Shown here: piece by piece, positions 35,085 to 48,552 of the stretch
Layout of the letters: each line of letters opens with the position of its first letter
How positions within the stretch are numbered: the stretch's first letter is position 1
Origin: Cyclina sinensis
Taxonomy: Eukaryota > Mollusca > Bivalvia > Venerida > Veneridae
Assembly (NCBI GenBank): GCA_012932295.1
Contig: JAAONU010000009.1
Span: 8,845,535-8,909,534 of the forward strand
Direction of reading: 5' to 3'
Length of the DNA: 64,000 nucleotides
Position numbers and translations under genes: made by a program
Notes under the pieces: generated by a model
Told to the model about the DNA's origin: nothing
What the model saw: only the letters and a program-made list of their open reading frames with translations
Database searches by the model: none

Positions 35085-36415
35085 ATATGAATAGAAGTAG
35101 CTGGAAGAAGTATCAGGTAAAACGTAAAATAGGCGGTAGCAGAAGGTGGAAGAAGCAGTAGGTAAAACGTGAAGTTGGCAGTAGCTGTAGCTGGAAGTAG
35201 CAGTAAGTAAAACGTGAAGTTGGCAGTAGCAGCAGCTTGAAATAGCAGTGGATAAAACGTGAAGTTGGCAGTAGCAGAAGCTGGAAGTAGCAGTTGGTAA
35301 AACGTGAAGTCGGCAGTAGCAGTAGCAGAAGGTAGAAGTAGCAGTAGGTAAAACGTGAAGTTGGTCGTAGCAGTAGCTGGAAGAAGCAATAGGTAAAACG
35401 TCAAGTTGGCAGAGGAAAGTAGGAAATAAAGTAAATGTGATGTTAGTAGTAGCAGAAGGTGGAAGAAGCAGTAGGAAAAACATAAAGTTGGCAGTAGCAG
35501 TAGTTGGAAGTAGAAGTAGGTGAAATGTGAAGTTGGCAGTAGCTGTAGCTGGAAGTAGCAGTAAGTAAAACGTAAAGTTGGAACTAGCAGTAGCTTGAAG
35601 TAGCACTGGATAAAACGTGAAGTTGGCAGTAGCAGTAGCTGATAAAAGCAATAGGTAAAACGTGAAGTTGGCAGTATCAGTACCTGGAAGAAGCAGTAGG
35701 AAAACGTGAAATTGGCAGTAGCAGTAGCTGGAAGTAGCAGTTGGTAAAACGTGAAGTCGGCAGTAGCAGTAACAGAAGGTGGAAGAAGCAGTAGGTAAAA
35801 CGTGAAGTTGGCAGTAGTAGAAGGTGGAAGTAGTATTAGGTAAAACGTAAAGTTGGCGGTAGTAGTAGCTGGAAGTAGCAGTAGGTAAAACGTGAATTTG
35901 GCAGTAGCTGTAGGTAAAACGTGAACTTGGCAGTAGCAGTACATTGAAGAAGCAGTAAGTAAAACGTGAAGTTGACAGTAGCAGTAGCTGGAAGTAGCAG
36001 TAAGTAAAACGTAAAGTTAGCAGTAGGAGTAGCTGGAAGAAACAGTTGGTAAAACGTGAAGTTGGCTATAGCAGTAGCTGGAAGCAGCAGTAGGTAAAAC
36101 GTTAAGTTTGCAGTAGCAGCTGATAGCAGTAGCAATAGGTAGAAGAAGCAGTCGGTAAAATCTGCAGTTGACACTAGTTGTACATTAAGTCGCATTAGTT
36201 AAAACGTGAAGTTGACACAAGCTGTACATAAGAGTAGCAGTAGATAAAACGTGAAATGGGCACTAGCTGCACATAACAGCAGAATTAGGTAAGATGTAAA
36301 ATTGGCACTAGCTGACATAACAGTAGCATTTAGTAAAACGTGAAGTTGGCACTAGCTGTACATAACAGTAGCATTAGATAAAACGTGAAATTGGCACTAG
36401 CGGTACATAAGAGCA
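35085..36415. repeat. 45-bp minisatellite, about 29 copies (first array)
   Basis: The unit is built from 'aggtaaaacgtgaagttggc' followed by 'agtagcagtagctggaagtagcagt' (45 bp). Copies at the right end belong to a variant with 'actagctgtacataacagta'. Because 45 is divisible by three, long frames stay open on the minus strand (LLLPATATANFTFYL-type repeats). These are not genes. Confidence 0.95.
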
Positions 36416-37213
36416 GCACAAAATACCTGAATACTACTGTGATATCTAATTTAATCAATAAATAACATCTGAATTATAAGCAGTAACGCTTTACTGAAAC
36501 TGCAAGTATAACTGGCAACAGTCTTTATAAGCTTTCAGTCAAAAATTTCGACCTTCATGTAACGAATTTCACAAACATAGTTCTGTGAGAACACAACTCA
36601 GCGAATTCTTAAATACATACATGTATTTCCATGTCTCATATAACTTAACTGAAATACATCACATCGCTCAAGAAATAAAACGGAAGTATCTCAAAAGGCG
36701 TTTCTGTAAAGGAGCTTTATATGTACTATAATTATTATGTAGAATTCATGAATGTTACTCACTAATGCGATTATTTGTCAACTTTCAAATAGTTTTGTTT
36801 AAATGTTCAAATTTGACCATGTTATGATGAAACTAACAAAGTATAGGCCAGGTAATAGAGAGGTCTTTGGCAGGAAACAACAAGCTATGAAATAGAGTTT
36901 ATAAAATAGCTTTCATACGTGACAATACTGGTGTCGTGAAAGGCTTTAAAGCCGCTAATCGTAATGGAAATGCACTTTTGTCAGTTGCAATATTTTCAAC
37001 AGGTTAAGTCTACTTTATTCTGAAGTCGACCAGATCACATTGCTATGGATGTTTCTATCGAATATCAAAAAATCTATCGAGTCTTTCGTTCGAAGTCATG
37101 TTCTTCTTTACTCAAGCTATGAATGAAAAATAGACAATTATAATTCATTGTCTGTATCAAAGACCTGTATTGTAAGTATTTGTCTATTCATTCTATGATG
37201 CAACTGGACGCTT

Positions 37214-37226
37214 CCGCTAGATGGCG
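37214..37226 (+). promoter_or_regulatory. CTCF-like core motif, unit 3
   Basis: CCGCTAGATGGCG, at the same place within the unit as in units 2, 4, 5 and 6. Confidence 0.45.
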
Positions 37227-37348
37227 ATAAAAGAAGTACTAACTAGACAAAATGCCAGAACAGTTCGAAATAGTTATGTCAGTCTCTCGAATTTTAGTAC
37301 CATTTTATGATACGAATGTACTTATATTTATAGTCGGGTATATTGACG

Positions 37349-37522
37349 ATGGCAGCCTCGAGGTTAAAAAAAGAAGCTGGTCGAGTGAATGGAAGTGACG
37401 AGAAAGTTAAAAGACACCGTAATGTTATATTTGTTCAAATTGACTCCAGCTTGAAAAATTCACGTAGTGAAAAAAAAACAACAAAGAAACACGTTCTGGA
37501 AGTTTCGATGAACTTTTACTAA
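37349..37522 (+). CDS. Small conserved reading frame, unit 3 (57 codons), uncertain
   Basis: It starts MAASRLKKEAGRVNGSDEKV and ends KKHVLEVSMNFY, the same length as in unit 6. The acceptor-like 'atatttatag' precedes it. The product is basic and not recognised. Confidence 0.3.
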   Translation: MAASRLKKEAGRVNGSDEKVKRHRNVIFVQIDSSLKNSRSEKKTTKKHVLEVSMNFY

Positions 37523-37943
37523 AATGTCTGAAACTAAGTTCAGAACTTCAAAATATGCATATAAATTACAGTTGAAAATATCATAGCAGAAAAAAATATA
37601 TGCAAACAAATGCATAAATACAATAGTATAAGTGTCTTGTATCTGTTCTCTCTCTCTGTGTTTCTGAAAGAAGTAAAAAATTAACATTTCATTAGTCAAA
37701 CGGAAGTTTTATAACCTCTGGTTAATTTAATAGTTCTATCTAAATAAGCAATATCACTCATGCACGCTCTTCATTTACTGTTGCTTTCCTTTTTTTAAAT
37801 TCAGTTGCCAATATTTTTGTCAAGTAAATTCCTGGTATTTAAGAATTTGTCAGAGAGGTTTGTTTTATAGTGCTTAGCGATTTAATGCCTCTTGTTATCT
37901 TAAAGAAAAAACAAACAAACAAAGCCTAAGTTTAAACTAACCT

Positions 37944-40334
37944 TTAATCACTGACAGAGGGCAGGCCATTGCTAGCATAACTGTCTTCAGTGATTCCAAA
38001 CATGGCTGCAAACAAACGCAAATTTATACAAACATAGTTGAAAGAACAGAACAGAACAGAACAGATCTTATTCTCTCAATACATGTTTAACATGCATATA
38101 TGAGGAATTTACAATAGTATTTGTTATTCTTCGAGGCTACATTAAATACTTAATATACGATTATCATTGTGTTACAAACAAACAAACAAAAATAAAAATA
38201 AAAGAGAGAAAAACAAAGACAATCCATACGAGGCTACATTATATAATAAATTTATAGAGGCTACAATAGCTATTACTTCTTATATAGACTAGATATACCT
38301 GTATTGCATATTTTAGCCAAAAACATGAGCTCCTCTAATTAGACTAAACACTTTTTGTTTGTTTATACATATAAACATACATATAAGAAACAATCCAATG
38401 GTCTTAAAAGGGATTTTATATAAGGTGTAAAATGAGGTGAAATAACACATAGGAGAAATAACAAATATTATAATGAATAAACAGGCAAAGCACAGATGTC
38501 CAGAATAATCAGTTGGCACTAATTTTGGTGCACCTTTAAAAGTTGAATATCCGCAAAGAATTAATAGATCACATCAGTTGCGAAGATCGTAAAACACTTA
38601 CCCTTAAATTCACTGATGGTTTTTGGTCTGAGTCTGTCCTGGGCGGAATGATTTGTGTCTGCGTCCTGTACGATGTTTGTTAAGCTGTCAGTCACAATGG
38701 CGTCTGCCATTTCTATAACATAAATAAAACAAAAGAGGAAATGCATTAGCTGTTTTTGGACATTACTTGAGAATGTAAGATTTTCAAGTTATCTTGGGAC
38801 AAAATATTTTGACTAGCATTTCACAGAAGGTGCGACTCTTTTTCTATTTTAAGCAGCCCTCGTGATGATTCGGTTTTGACAATCATTCTTGTGCAACAAA
38901 TTGCATTCTGTGATTTTATTATATTATCTGTTTTGTGTGTGTGTTCTTAATAAAAATATGTTTTTTTTAAGAAACATCAAACTACGAAAATCTACTCACG
39001 GCTGATGACGCTTGAAGATAAAGAGACATTGTCGTCTGCTGGCTGTACCAAAATGGCCTTTGTGTCAATAAAAACAGGAGGGCGTTCCTCAGTGTGCAGG
39101 ATTTCTGCAGCTTTGTTTATTATTCCAGAAACGTATTCATGGACTGAAAGAAAAGAATTGAAATGATTTTCATAATTGATTAAAGGCGAGTTTTTTGCAA
39201 CGTATAACTGACAACATCTTAAAATTTTTAACCAAGTCCTAATGCTTTTTTAAATTTAATATTAAAAAGGGGTGTCTTTCAAAATATTAAAAGAATATGT
39301 GTGAAACGCACTGAAAAAGCTTTGATTGCATGAAATGGAATGTATTAATGTTTAATTTATCTTTGAAAAGCTGTCACATTTTACATAAATCTATAGTTTA
39401 TAAATAAAGATAGTCAAATAATAGTACCAAGAAAGTCCAGGTTTTCTGGGTCCTCAGTTTTCGAACACTTAGCTTGTATATCTGTAAAAAAAATAATGTT
39501 ATTTGTTAAACGTATGTATTTCGAGTTTCCAGAAATATTTAATTTTGTTAACAAATGAAAAAAAAATAATGTACATTATGCCATATAATGCAGGACACTA
39601 CGCCAGCTGTAAATCAAAACAATAATTATGAAATCAAAAATACAGTTTTAACAATTTCTTCTTTGCCTCTTTCTTTTATTTATTTTTTTTCCATTATTTT
39701 ATCTTTCATCCTACCTTTGATTTTGAATTGATCCAATATTTTAATGCACCTATCTTAGTTTATGACCATAGTCTCAAAGTATCGTTTTCAAAATACCTAA
39801 ACAACTTAGAGAGAAAACAGAGTCTGATTTTACATTGCACACACGGCAAGATTCGAATTTCATGAAATATGAAAATTTTCCAACCTTCTGTGATAATCCT
39901 TTTAGCCACGGCATATGGAATGACTTCGTTTGATTTGTAAGGCTTCTTAGCAATGACCATGTCTCTTGCACCAGATTCGTTCAGAACTGTTGCCGGGTCA
40001 ACTTCCTTACCCCGCCTTGTATAAAATCTACGCCGAAAATTGTTTCGAAATCGCGCCCACTGTAAATAAAAAATTAATTAAGTAAACAAAAATACAGTTG
40101 TAACACTATCTTGCTTTTCTTGCTTCTGGCCGACGTCAAGAGGAAATTGTCACAAAGAAAGAAAGAAAGAAGCTATCGAGAAACGTCGTTCATAGATAAA
40201 CGTGTAACAATTCTCTCCATTTCGCATAAATAGTTCAGCAAAAAAATAGAAAGAAAACAAACCCTTTCGTTTAATGACTTCCTAAAACTAATACACCAAG
40301 CAAAGCAAAAACATTCAGATTTCTCGCTGTCCAT
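37944..40334 (-). CDS. Array gene copy 3: unrecognised 205-aa protein, candidate PKA-anchoring-like
   Basis: Exons: 40334-40263, 40059-39885, 39481-39428, 39143-39000, 38712-38602, 38005-37944. The frame is fully open. Exon 1 reads MDSEKSECFCFAWC (Gly to Glu next to the first cysteine). Exon 2 has RRGKEVDP, exon 3 DIQAKC...DPENLDFL, exon 5 NHSAQDRLRPK and exon 6 ITEDSYASNG. The exon 4 helix is identical to the other copies. Intron 5 holds the same truncated LINE as in copy 2 (38044-38386). Closest to copy 2. Confidence 0.8.
38044..38386 (-). mobile_element. 5'-truncated non-LTR retrotransposon, unit 3
   Basis: Same insertion as at 30505-30843, with one extra 'gaaca' tail repeat. It is therefore inherited by duplication, not an independent insertion. 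Confidence 0.55.
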
Positions 40335-40436
40335 TCTGAATTTAATTTTGAAAATATCACAAGTCAAAACATTTAAAATGACCGCCAATCTACACTTTTG
40401 CGGTTGCTAATGACCGACGTCAAATAACTATCGATG

Positions 40437-40444
40437 TGACGTCA
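40437..40444 (-). promoter_or_regulatory. CRE (TGACGTCA), copy 3, proximal
   Basis: Perfect CRE 103 bp upstream of the ATG at 40334, with the same surrounding block as the other copies. A distal duplicate is at 40619-40626. Confidence 0.65.
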
Positions 40445-40618
40445 TAACGTCTGGTTTATACACCAATCAAAAAGGTCAACGTATTCAGTTTTTAATCATG
40501 GACATAATATGAACTGTCAGTTATAAAATTAAAATAAAGAAATGTAAAATAAGCTTTACATTATAAAAATCTTTACATGACCCATAACTATCGGTGCGAC
40601 ATCAAATACCTATCGATG

Positions 40619-40626
40619 TGACGTCA
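40619..40626 (-). promoter_or_regulatory. CRE (TGACGTCA), copy 3, distal duplicate
   Basis: Second perfect CRE within a duplicated upstream block, as in unit 2. Confidence 0.5.
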
Positions 40627-41239
40627 TAACTTCTGGTTTATACACCAATCAAAACGGTCAATGTCAAAGGTCAATTCATATCATCATGGACATAAATTGT
40701 CAGTTATAAACTGAAAATCAAGAAAAATGTTAAATAAGCTCTACGATATAAACATCTTTGTATGACCCATTGCACCTAGCGCACACGTATAACACGAGAC
40801 TGGTCACATCATTCTCATGTTGAATACGCCTCTAGTTTTGTCAGAACAGGCAAAACAGTTTTACAGCCTATCAGAATAGATGTCTCGGATAAAATTGGAC
40901 TTATCTCTTCAAGAAACGTTTATTTGAGATCTTTTTCAATACAGATGCAATGAAAACTAACTTTTCAAACAATCTACCATTGATAATGCCAGAGAGTAAC
41001 ATTTTATAGAAAATCGTACGTTCATTTGCAACGAATCATGAAAATGATGGTGAAACACAACATTCTTATTTAATTGGGCACCGTATCATTCCTTGAGGTA
41101 GTTCACCAAATAAATAAAGTCCGAAGCACTGCATACGCACTAAAAAAAGGATTTTGGTGACAGCTTCTTGATCTAAAGAGAGATCGTCTGGATGTGGCGG
41201 CAGACGAAATTTTTTCACTTACTCGGATAATACATAATT

Positions 41240-42434
41240 CATTTAATGTTGCACTGGTGCTTTAGCAGCAATTTCTGCCAGAAAATGTATCTGAATGCAA
41301 AATTCTCAAGCACGCCTATCTTTTACTCAGCAGTATAAACGTGATATGACCTATGAATCAAGTTCTGATCGCTCGTACGTACTTTGTTTTACAACTGGAT
41401 ATGATGGAACAATAAAGCGTATTCATCCGAAAAATTGACTATACTAGCTCTCATACAGGCTATTGTCTACTGCCAATTTTTTAACAGGACATTGTTTATA
41501 ATTAATGTGCAGGTCGAGATTTTTTTGTACGATTTCGGACTGACATATATATGTACTTTTTTCTTTTCATTTTGTTGTAAAAATACTGCATGGAAAAGAT
41601 AAAACTTTATAAACAGTTTTCAGTAGAAACCAAACAAAGTTTCCTCAGACCTCAGAATGAGAATCGATGTGGTCTTATTTGAAGCAACCGCGCATTGCCT
41701 CGAATGTAACTTTTACAGAAAAAAATGAAAGAAGGAAAACTAGCAGTTGTCTCTGACATTACCTGTGCTGTCTTTTTTGATACAGTAATGAGAGAAGATT
41801 CCACTATTTTCGATGATATGCATCGGTGCATTTAGCCAAGCAATAGTTTTAAGATATAGGATATCTCCTATGTATAAGAAGTAATAAATATCACTTTGAT
41901 ATTCACAAACATTTCTCCCACTTCTTTTTATTTCTTTTTAGGGTCAGTTTATTTGAAATACTTTGTACTGTTATCTTATATTTCAAATGCAACCAAGGTA
42001 AAATGTGCATAATAATGCAGTGCATATGTTTAGCCACACACACTTTGAACTGTTTAAGAGAAGAACATTTTAAGATAATACATTTCATTCCAATCCTGTT
42101 TGTTAATGTATGTCATATTAAAGAGATACATTTATGTAATTATACATTCACATGTAAGTACATGTGAAACTTTGATAAATACAGAAGGATTTAACTAAAT
42201 AAGAACTAATCTCTACACTTTTCATCAGTGGCGAAGCTTAAACTTTTTTTTAAGACGCTCGAATCCATACAGAATTACCTCCCCTATCCAATCAGAAATC
42301 ACACATGATCAAGTATAAATAGTTTGTTATTGTAATTATCATTATTATTTTGTATCGAATTGATCAACTAGTAAGAACTTGTCAGTAGTAAATAGAAAAA
42401 AAGAAGTGGAAAGTAGGAAATAAAGTAAATATGT
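41240..42434. other. Spacer between units 3 and 4
   Basis: A paralogue of 33990-35084, including a damaged copy of the 34319 relic (about 41600-41790). It contains a short insertion relative to its partner near 41884-41963 ('taataaatatcactttgata...'). No gene is seen. Confidence 0.6.
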
Positions 42435-44118
42435 TGTTAGCAATAGAAGTAGCTGGAAGAAGTATCAGGTAAAACGTAAAAATGGCAGTAGCAGAAGGTG
42501 GAAGAAACAGTAGGTAAAACGTGAAGATAGTAGTAACAGTAGCTTGAAGTAGAAGTAGGTAAAACGTGAAGTCGGCAGTAGTAGCAGCAGCAGAAGTTGG
42601 CAGTAGCAGTAGCTGGAAGTAGCTGTGGATAAAACTTGAAGTCGGCAGTAGCAGTAGCTGGAAGTAGCAGTAGGTAAAACGTGAAGTTGGCAGTAGCAGT
42701 AGCTTGAAGTAGCAGTAGGTAAAACGTGAAGTAACCAATAGCAGTAGCTGGAATTAGCGATAGGTAAAACTTGAAGTCGGCAGTAGCAGTAGCTGGAAGT
42801 AGCAGTAGGTAAAACGTGAAGTTGGCAGTAGCAGTAGCTGGAAGTAGCAGTAGGTAAAACGTGAAGTTGGCAGTAGCAGTAGCTGGAATTAGCGACAGGT
42901 AAAACGTGAAGTTGGCAATAGCAGTAGCTGGAAGAAGCAGTAGATAAAACGTGAAGTTGGCAGTAGCAGTAGCTGGAAGTAGCAGTAGGTAAAACGTGAA
43001 GTTGGCAGTAGCAGTAGCTGGAATTAGCGACAGGTAAAACGTGAAGTTGGCAATAGCAGTAGCTGGAAGAAGCAGTAGATAAAACGTGAAGTTAGCAGTA
43101 GCAGTAGCTGGAAGTAGCAGTAGGTAAAACGTGAAGTTGGCAATAGCAGTAGATGGAAGTAGCGATAGGTAAAACGTGAAGTTGGCAATAGCAGTAGCTG
43201 GAAGTAGCAGTAGGTAAAACGTGAAGTTGGCAATAGCAGTAGCTGGAAGTAGCCGTAGGTAAAACGTGAAGTTGGCAATAGCAGTAGCTGGAATTAGCAG
43301 TAGGTAAAATGTGAAGTTGGCAGTAGCAGTAGCTGGAAGTAACGATAGGTAAAAAGTGAAGTTGGCAGAAGCAGTAGCTGGAAGTAGAAGTAGGTGAAAC
43401 GTGAAGTTGGCAGTAGCAGTAGCTGGAAGTAGAAGTACGTGAAACGTGAAGTTGGCAGAAGCAGTAGCTGGAAGAAGCAGTAGCAGTAGCTGGAAGTAAC
43501 GATAGGTAAAACGTGAAGTTGGCAATAGCAGTAGCTGGAAGAAGCAGTAGCAGTAGCTGGAAGTAACGATAGGTAAAAAGTGAAGTTGGCAGAATCAGTA
43601 GCTGGAAGTAGAAGTAGGTGAAACGTGAAGTTGGCAGTAGCAGTAGCTGGAAGTAGAAGTACGTGAAACGTGAAGTTGGCAGTAGCAGTAGCTGGAAGTA
43701 GAAGTAGGTGAAACGTGAAGTTGGCAATAGCAGTAGCTGGAAGTAGCGATAGGTAAAACGTGAAGTTGGCAGTAGCAGTAGCTGGAAGTAGAAGTAGGTA
43801 AAACAAGAAGTTGACAGTAGCAGCCGATAGCCGTAGCAATATGTAGAAGAAGCAGTCGGTGAAGCCTGATGTTGGCACAAGCTGTACATAACAGTAGCAT
43901 TAGGTAAACGTGAAGTTGGCACAAGCTGTACATAAGAGTAGCAGTAGGTAAAACGTGAAATGGGCACTAGTTGTACTTAACAGTAGAATTAGGTAACATG
44001 TAAAATTGGCACTAGCTGTACATAACAGTAGCATTAACTAAAACGTGAAGTTGGCACTAGCTGTACATAACATTAACATTAGGTAAAATGTGAAATTGGC
44101 ACTAGCGGTACATAACAG
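42435..44118. repeat. 45-bp minisatellite, about 37 copies (second array)
   Basis: Same 45-bp unit as at 35085-36415. It is more homogeneous in the middle (42650-43760) and ends with the same 'actagctgtacataacagta' variant. Higher-order blocks with alternating 'gcgacaggt' and 'gcagtaggt' ends suggest local amplification. Long minus-strand frames are a by-product of the period. Confidence 0.95.
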
Positions 44119-44924
44119 CAGCACAAAATACCTGAATACTGCTGTAATATCTAATTTAATCAATAAATAACATCTGAATTATAAGCAGTCATGCTTTACT
44201 GAAACTGCATGTATAACTGGCAACAGTTTTTATAAGCTTTCAGTCAAAAATTTCGACCTCCATGTAAGGAATTTCACAAGCATACTGCTGTGAGAACACA
44301 ACTCAGCGAATTCTTAAATGCATAAATGTATTTTCATTTCTCATATAACTTAACTGAAATACATCACATCTCTCAAGAAATAAAACGGAGGTATTTCAAA
44401 AGGCATTTCTGTAAAGGGGCTTTATATGTACTATAATTATTATGTAGTATTCATGATGTGAATCACTAATGCGATAATTTGTCAACTTTCAAATAGTTTT
44501 GTTTAAATGTTCAACGTTGACTATGTTATGATGAAACGAACAAAGTACAGGTCAGGTAATAGAGAAGTGGTTGGCAGGAAACAACAAGCTATGAAATAGA
44601 GTTCATAAAACAGCTTTCATACGTGAGAATACTTTTATTAATTTTCAAATGTGCTTTAAGGTCGCTAATTGTAATGGAAACGCACTTTTTGTCGGTTGCA
44701 ATAGTTTCAACAGTTTTAGTCTACTTTATTCTGAAGACGGCCAGATCGCACTGCTGTGTATGTTTCTATCAAATATCAAACAATCTATCGAGTCTTTTGT
44801 TTGAAGTCATGTTCTTCTTTACTCAATTTATGAATGAAAAATAGACCATCATAATTCATTGTCTGTATCAAAGACCTGTATTGTAAGTATTTGTCTATTC
44901 ATTCTATGATGCAACTGGACGCTT

Positions 44925-44937
44925 CCGCTAGATGGCG
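44925..44937 (+). promoter_or_regulatory. CTCF-like core motif, unit 4
   Basis: CCGCTAGATGGCG at the conserved position of the unit. Confidence 0.45.
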
Positions 44938-45058
44938 ATAAAAGAAGTACTAACTAGACAAAATGCCAGAATAGTTCGAAATAGTAATGTGAGTCTCTCG
45001 AATTTTGGTGCCACTTTATGATACGAATGTACTTGTTTTATAGGTGGGTATATTGACG

Positions 45059-45190
45059 ATGGCAGCCTCGAGGTTAAAAAAAGAAGCTGGTCGAGTGAAT
45101 GGAAGTGACGAGAAAGTTAAAAGACACTGTAATGTTATATTTGTTCAAATTGGCTCTAGCTTGAAAAATTCACAGAGTGAAAAAATATAA
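45059..45190 (+). CDS. Small reading frame, unit 4 (43 codons), uncertain
   Basis: It starts MAASRLKKEAGRVNGSDEKV, then loses one Arg (HCNV) and stops early at EKI. This shortening speaks against strong constraint on the 3' part. Confidence 0.22.
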   Translation: MAASRLKKEAGRVNGSDEKVKRHCNVIFVQIGSSLKNSQSEKI

Positions 45191-45650
45191 AGAAACACTT
45201 TCTGGAAGTTTCGATGAACTTTTACTAAAATGTCTGAAACTAAGTTCAGAACTTCAAAATATAATTAAAAATTACAATCGAAAAAATATCATAGCAGAAA
45301 AAATACATGCATACAAATACATTAATACAATTGTATAAGTTTCTTATATCTGTTCTCTCCCTCTGTGTTTCTGAAATAAGTAAGAAATTAACATTTCATC
45401 AGTCAAACGGAAGTTTAATGACCTCTGGTTAATTTGACAGTTCTATCTAAACAAGCAATATCACTCATGCATGCTCTTCATTTACTGTTGCTTTTCTTTT
45501 TTTTTAATTCAGTTGCCAATATTTTTGTCAAGTAAATTCCGGGTATTTAAGAATTTGCAAGTAAGGTTTATTTTATAGTGCTTAGCGATTTAATTCCTCT
45601 TGTTATCTTAAAGAAAAACAAACAAACAAAGCCTAAGTTTGAACTTACCT

Positions 45651-47675
45651 TTAATCACTGACAGAAGGCAGGCCATCGCTAGCAACACTGTCTTCCGTGA
45701 TTCCGAACATGGCTGCAAACAAACGCAAATTTATGCAAACATAGTAGAAACAAGCTTATGGTCTTAAAAGGGATTTTATATAAGGTGTAAAATGAGGTGA
45801 AATAACACTTAGGAGAAATAACAAATATAATAACGAATGAACAGGCAAAGCATCAAACGTCCAGAATAATCAGTTGGCACTAATTTTGGTGCACCTTTAA
45901 AAGTTGAATATCCGCAAAGCATTACTGGATAACATCAGTTGCGAAGATCGTAAAACACTTACCCTTAAATTCACTGATGGTTTTTGGTCTGAGTCTGTCC
46001 TGAGCGGAATGATTTGTGTCTGCGTCCTGTACGATGTTTGTTAAGCTGTCAGTCACAATGGCGTCTGCCATTTCTATAATATAAATAAAACAAAAGAGGA
46101 AATGCATTAGCTGCTTTTGGACATTACTTGAGAATGTAAGAATTTCAAGTTATCCTGTGACAAAATATTTTGACTAGCATATCACAGAAGGTGTGTCTCT
46201 TTTTCTTTTTTAAGCAGCCCTCGTGATGATTCGGTTTTGACAATCATTCTTATGCAAAAAATCGCATTTTGTGATTTTATTATATTATCTGTTTTGTGTG
46301 TGTGTTCTTAATAAAAATATGGTTTCTTAAGAAACATGAAACTACGAAAATCTACTCACGGCTTATGACGCTTGAAGATAAAGAGAAATTGTCGTCTGCT
46401 GGCTGTACCAAAATGGCCTTTGTGTCAATAAAAACAGGAGGGCGTTCGTCAGTGCGCAGGATTTCTGCAGCTTTGTTTATTATTCCAGAAACGTATTCAT
46501 GGACTTAAAAGAAAAGAAGTGAAATGATTTTAATAATTGATTAAATGCGAGTTTTTTGCAACGTATAACTGACAACATCTTAAAATTTTTAACCGAGTTC
46601 TAATGCTTTTTTAAATTTAATATTAAAAAGGGGTGTTTTTTCAAAATATTAAAAGAATCTATGTGAAACGCACTGAAAAAGCTTTGATTGTATGAAATGG
46701 AATGTATTAATTTTTTATTTGTCTTTGAAAAGCTGTCAAATTTTACATAAAAGCTATAGTTCATATATAAACATAGTCAGATAATAGTACCAAGAAAGTC
46801 CAGGTTTTCTGGGTCCTCAGTTTTCGAACATTTTGCTTGTATATCTGTAAATAAATAATGTTATATGTTAAACGTATGTATTTCGAGTTTCCCGAAATGT
46901 TTAATTTTGTTAAGAAAAAAAATATAATAATGTACAGCCATATAATGCAGAACACTACGCCAGCTGTAAATCAAAACAATAATTATGAAATCAAAAATAC
47001 AGTTTTAACAATTTCTTCTTTGCCTGTCACTTTTTTTTCCATTATCTTATCTTTTATCCTACCTTTGATTTTGAATTGATCCAATACTATAATGCACCTA
47101 TCATATTTTATGACCATAGCCTCAAAGTATCGTTTTCAAAATCACCTAAACAACTTTGAGAGAAAACAGAATCTGATTTTACATTGCACACACGGCAAGA
47201 TTCGTATTTCATGAAATATAAAAATTTTCCAACCTTCTGCGATAATCCTTTTAGCCACGGCATATGGAATGACTTCGTTTGATTTGTAAGGCTTCTTAGC
47301 AATGACCATGTCTCTTGCACCAGATTCGTTTAGAACTGTTGCCGGGTCGACTGCCTTACCACGCCGTGCGTAAAATCTACGCCGAAAATTGTTTCGAAAT
47401 CGCGCCCACTGTAAATAAAAACAGTAATTCTGTAAACAAAAAAAGAATTGTAACACAAGCTTCATTTTCTCTCTCCCTCTGGCGGACGACAATCAGAAAT
47501 TGTCACAGAAAGAAATAAAGAGGTAATCAAAAAAACGTTATTTATACATGGACATTTTACATTTGGCTGAATAATTAAAGCAAACAATAGAAAGAAAACA
47601 AACCCTTTCGTTGAATGACTTCCTAAAACTAAAACACCAAGCAAAGCAAAAACATCCAGACTTCTCGCTGTCCAT
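45651..47675 (-). CDS. Array gene copy 4: unrecognised 205-aa protein, candidate PKA-anchoring-like
   Basis: Exons: 47675-47604, 47408-47234, 46844-46791, 46503-46360, 46073-45963, 45712-45651. The frame is open. Differences: FAWCFSF in exon 1, RRFYARRGKAVDP and IIAE in exon 2, ILRTDERPP and DDNFSLSS in exon 4, ITEDSVASDG in exon 6. It is the most diverged copy in exon 4, yet the anchoring-like helix is unchanged. It lacks the LINE in intron 5. Its promoter-side sequence resembles copies 1, 5 and 6 while exons 3-6 resemble copies 2 and 3. Confidence 0.8.
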
Positions 47676-47776
47676 TCTGAATTTAATTTTGAAAATATCA
47701 CAGTTAAAACATTTAAAATGACCGCCAATCTACACTTCTGCGGTTGCTAATGAGCAACGTCAAATAACTATCGATG

Positions 47777-47784
47777 TGACGTCA
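47777..47784 (-). promoter_or_regulatory. CRE (TGACGTCA), copy 4
   Basis: Perfect CRE 102 bp upstream of the ATG at 47675, with the same TATA-like and CCAAT-like neighbours. Confidence 0.65.
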
Positions 47785-48552
47785 TAACGTCTGGTTTATA
47801 CACCAATCAAAAAGGTCAACACATACAGTTTATCATCATGGACTTAATGTGAAATGTCAGCTGTAAACTTAAAATCAAGAAAAACGTCTCGGATAAAATT
47901 GGAATTTTCACTTCAAAAAACGTTTATTTGAGATCTGTTTCAATACAGATGGCTTATATAATGAAAACTAACTTTTCAACAATTTATCATTGATACTGCT
48001 AGCTACATTGGCAAAGTAACATTTTTTTTAGAAAATTGTTTTTTCCATTTGCAATGCATCATGAAATTCACGATAAAACACCGCATTCTTATTGAACTTG
48101 TACCTTATAATTTTGTTGAGGTAACTCACTAAATAAAATAAGTCCGGAGCAATGCAGACGCACTTACAAAGCGATTTTGGCGACAGCGATCTGATCTAAG
48201 GTGCGGCAGCAGTCGATATTTTTTTCACTTACTAGAATTACCCATAAATCATTACTAGTAAATGTTGCGTACCAGACTGAAATGTAAAAAATAGTTTTCT
48301 TTTTACATTCTTTTAATTACCTTAAGTACAAACCTCCAAATACATATGAAACACAAGTTAAGATAAAAGTGGCTTAAATGAGTGTCATTTAATTAAAAGT
48401 GAATAATTCTCATTACGTCACAATGACTTCCTGATTAGGACTGTAGTTATGTGTACATGGTACCTGTTTACCGTGTTACAAGGCCGATATATCACGGTCC
48501 TCCCCTACCGTGATACCACCTTGACCTTTATCATATATACATAGAGGATATT

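Noticed and set aside
34985..36195. Long minus-strand frames of up to 313 residues rich in LLPATATANFTFY repeats
   Set aside because: They are translations of the 45-bp minisatellite. The period is a multiple of three, all three minus frames stay open, and there is no start context or splice logic.
42382..43967. Overlapping minus-strand frames of up to 362 residues in the second minisatellite
   Set aside because: Same cause as the first minisatellite; several frames are open at once, which is not expected of a real gene.
42435..44118. CRISPR-like array because of regular repeats
   Set aside because: Repeats are contiguous and degenerate, with no unique spacers, and the genome is animal.
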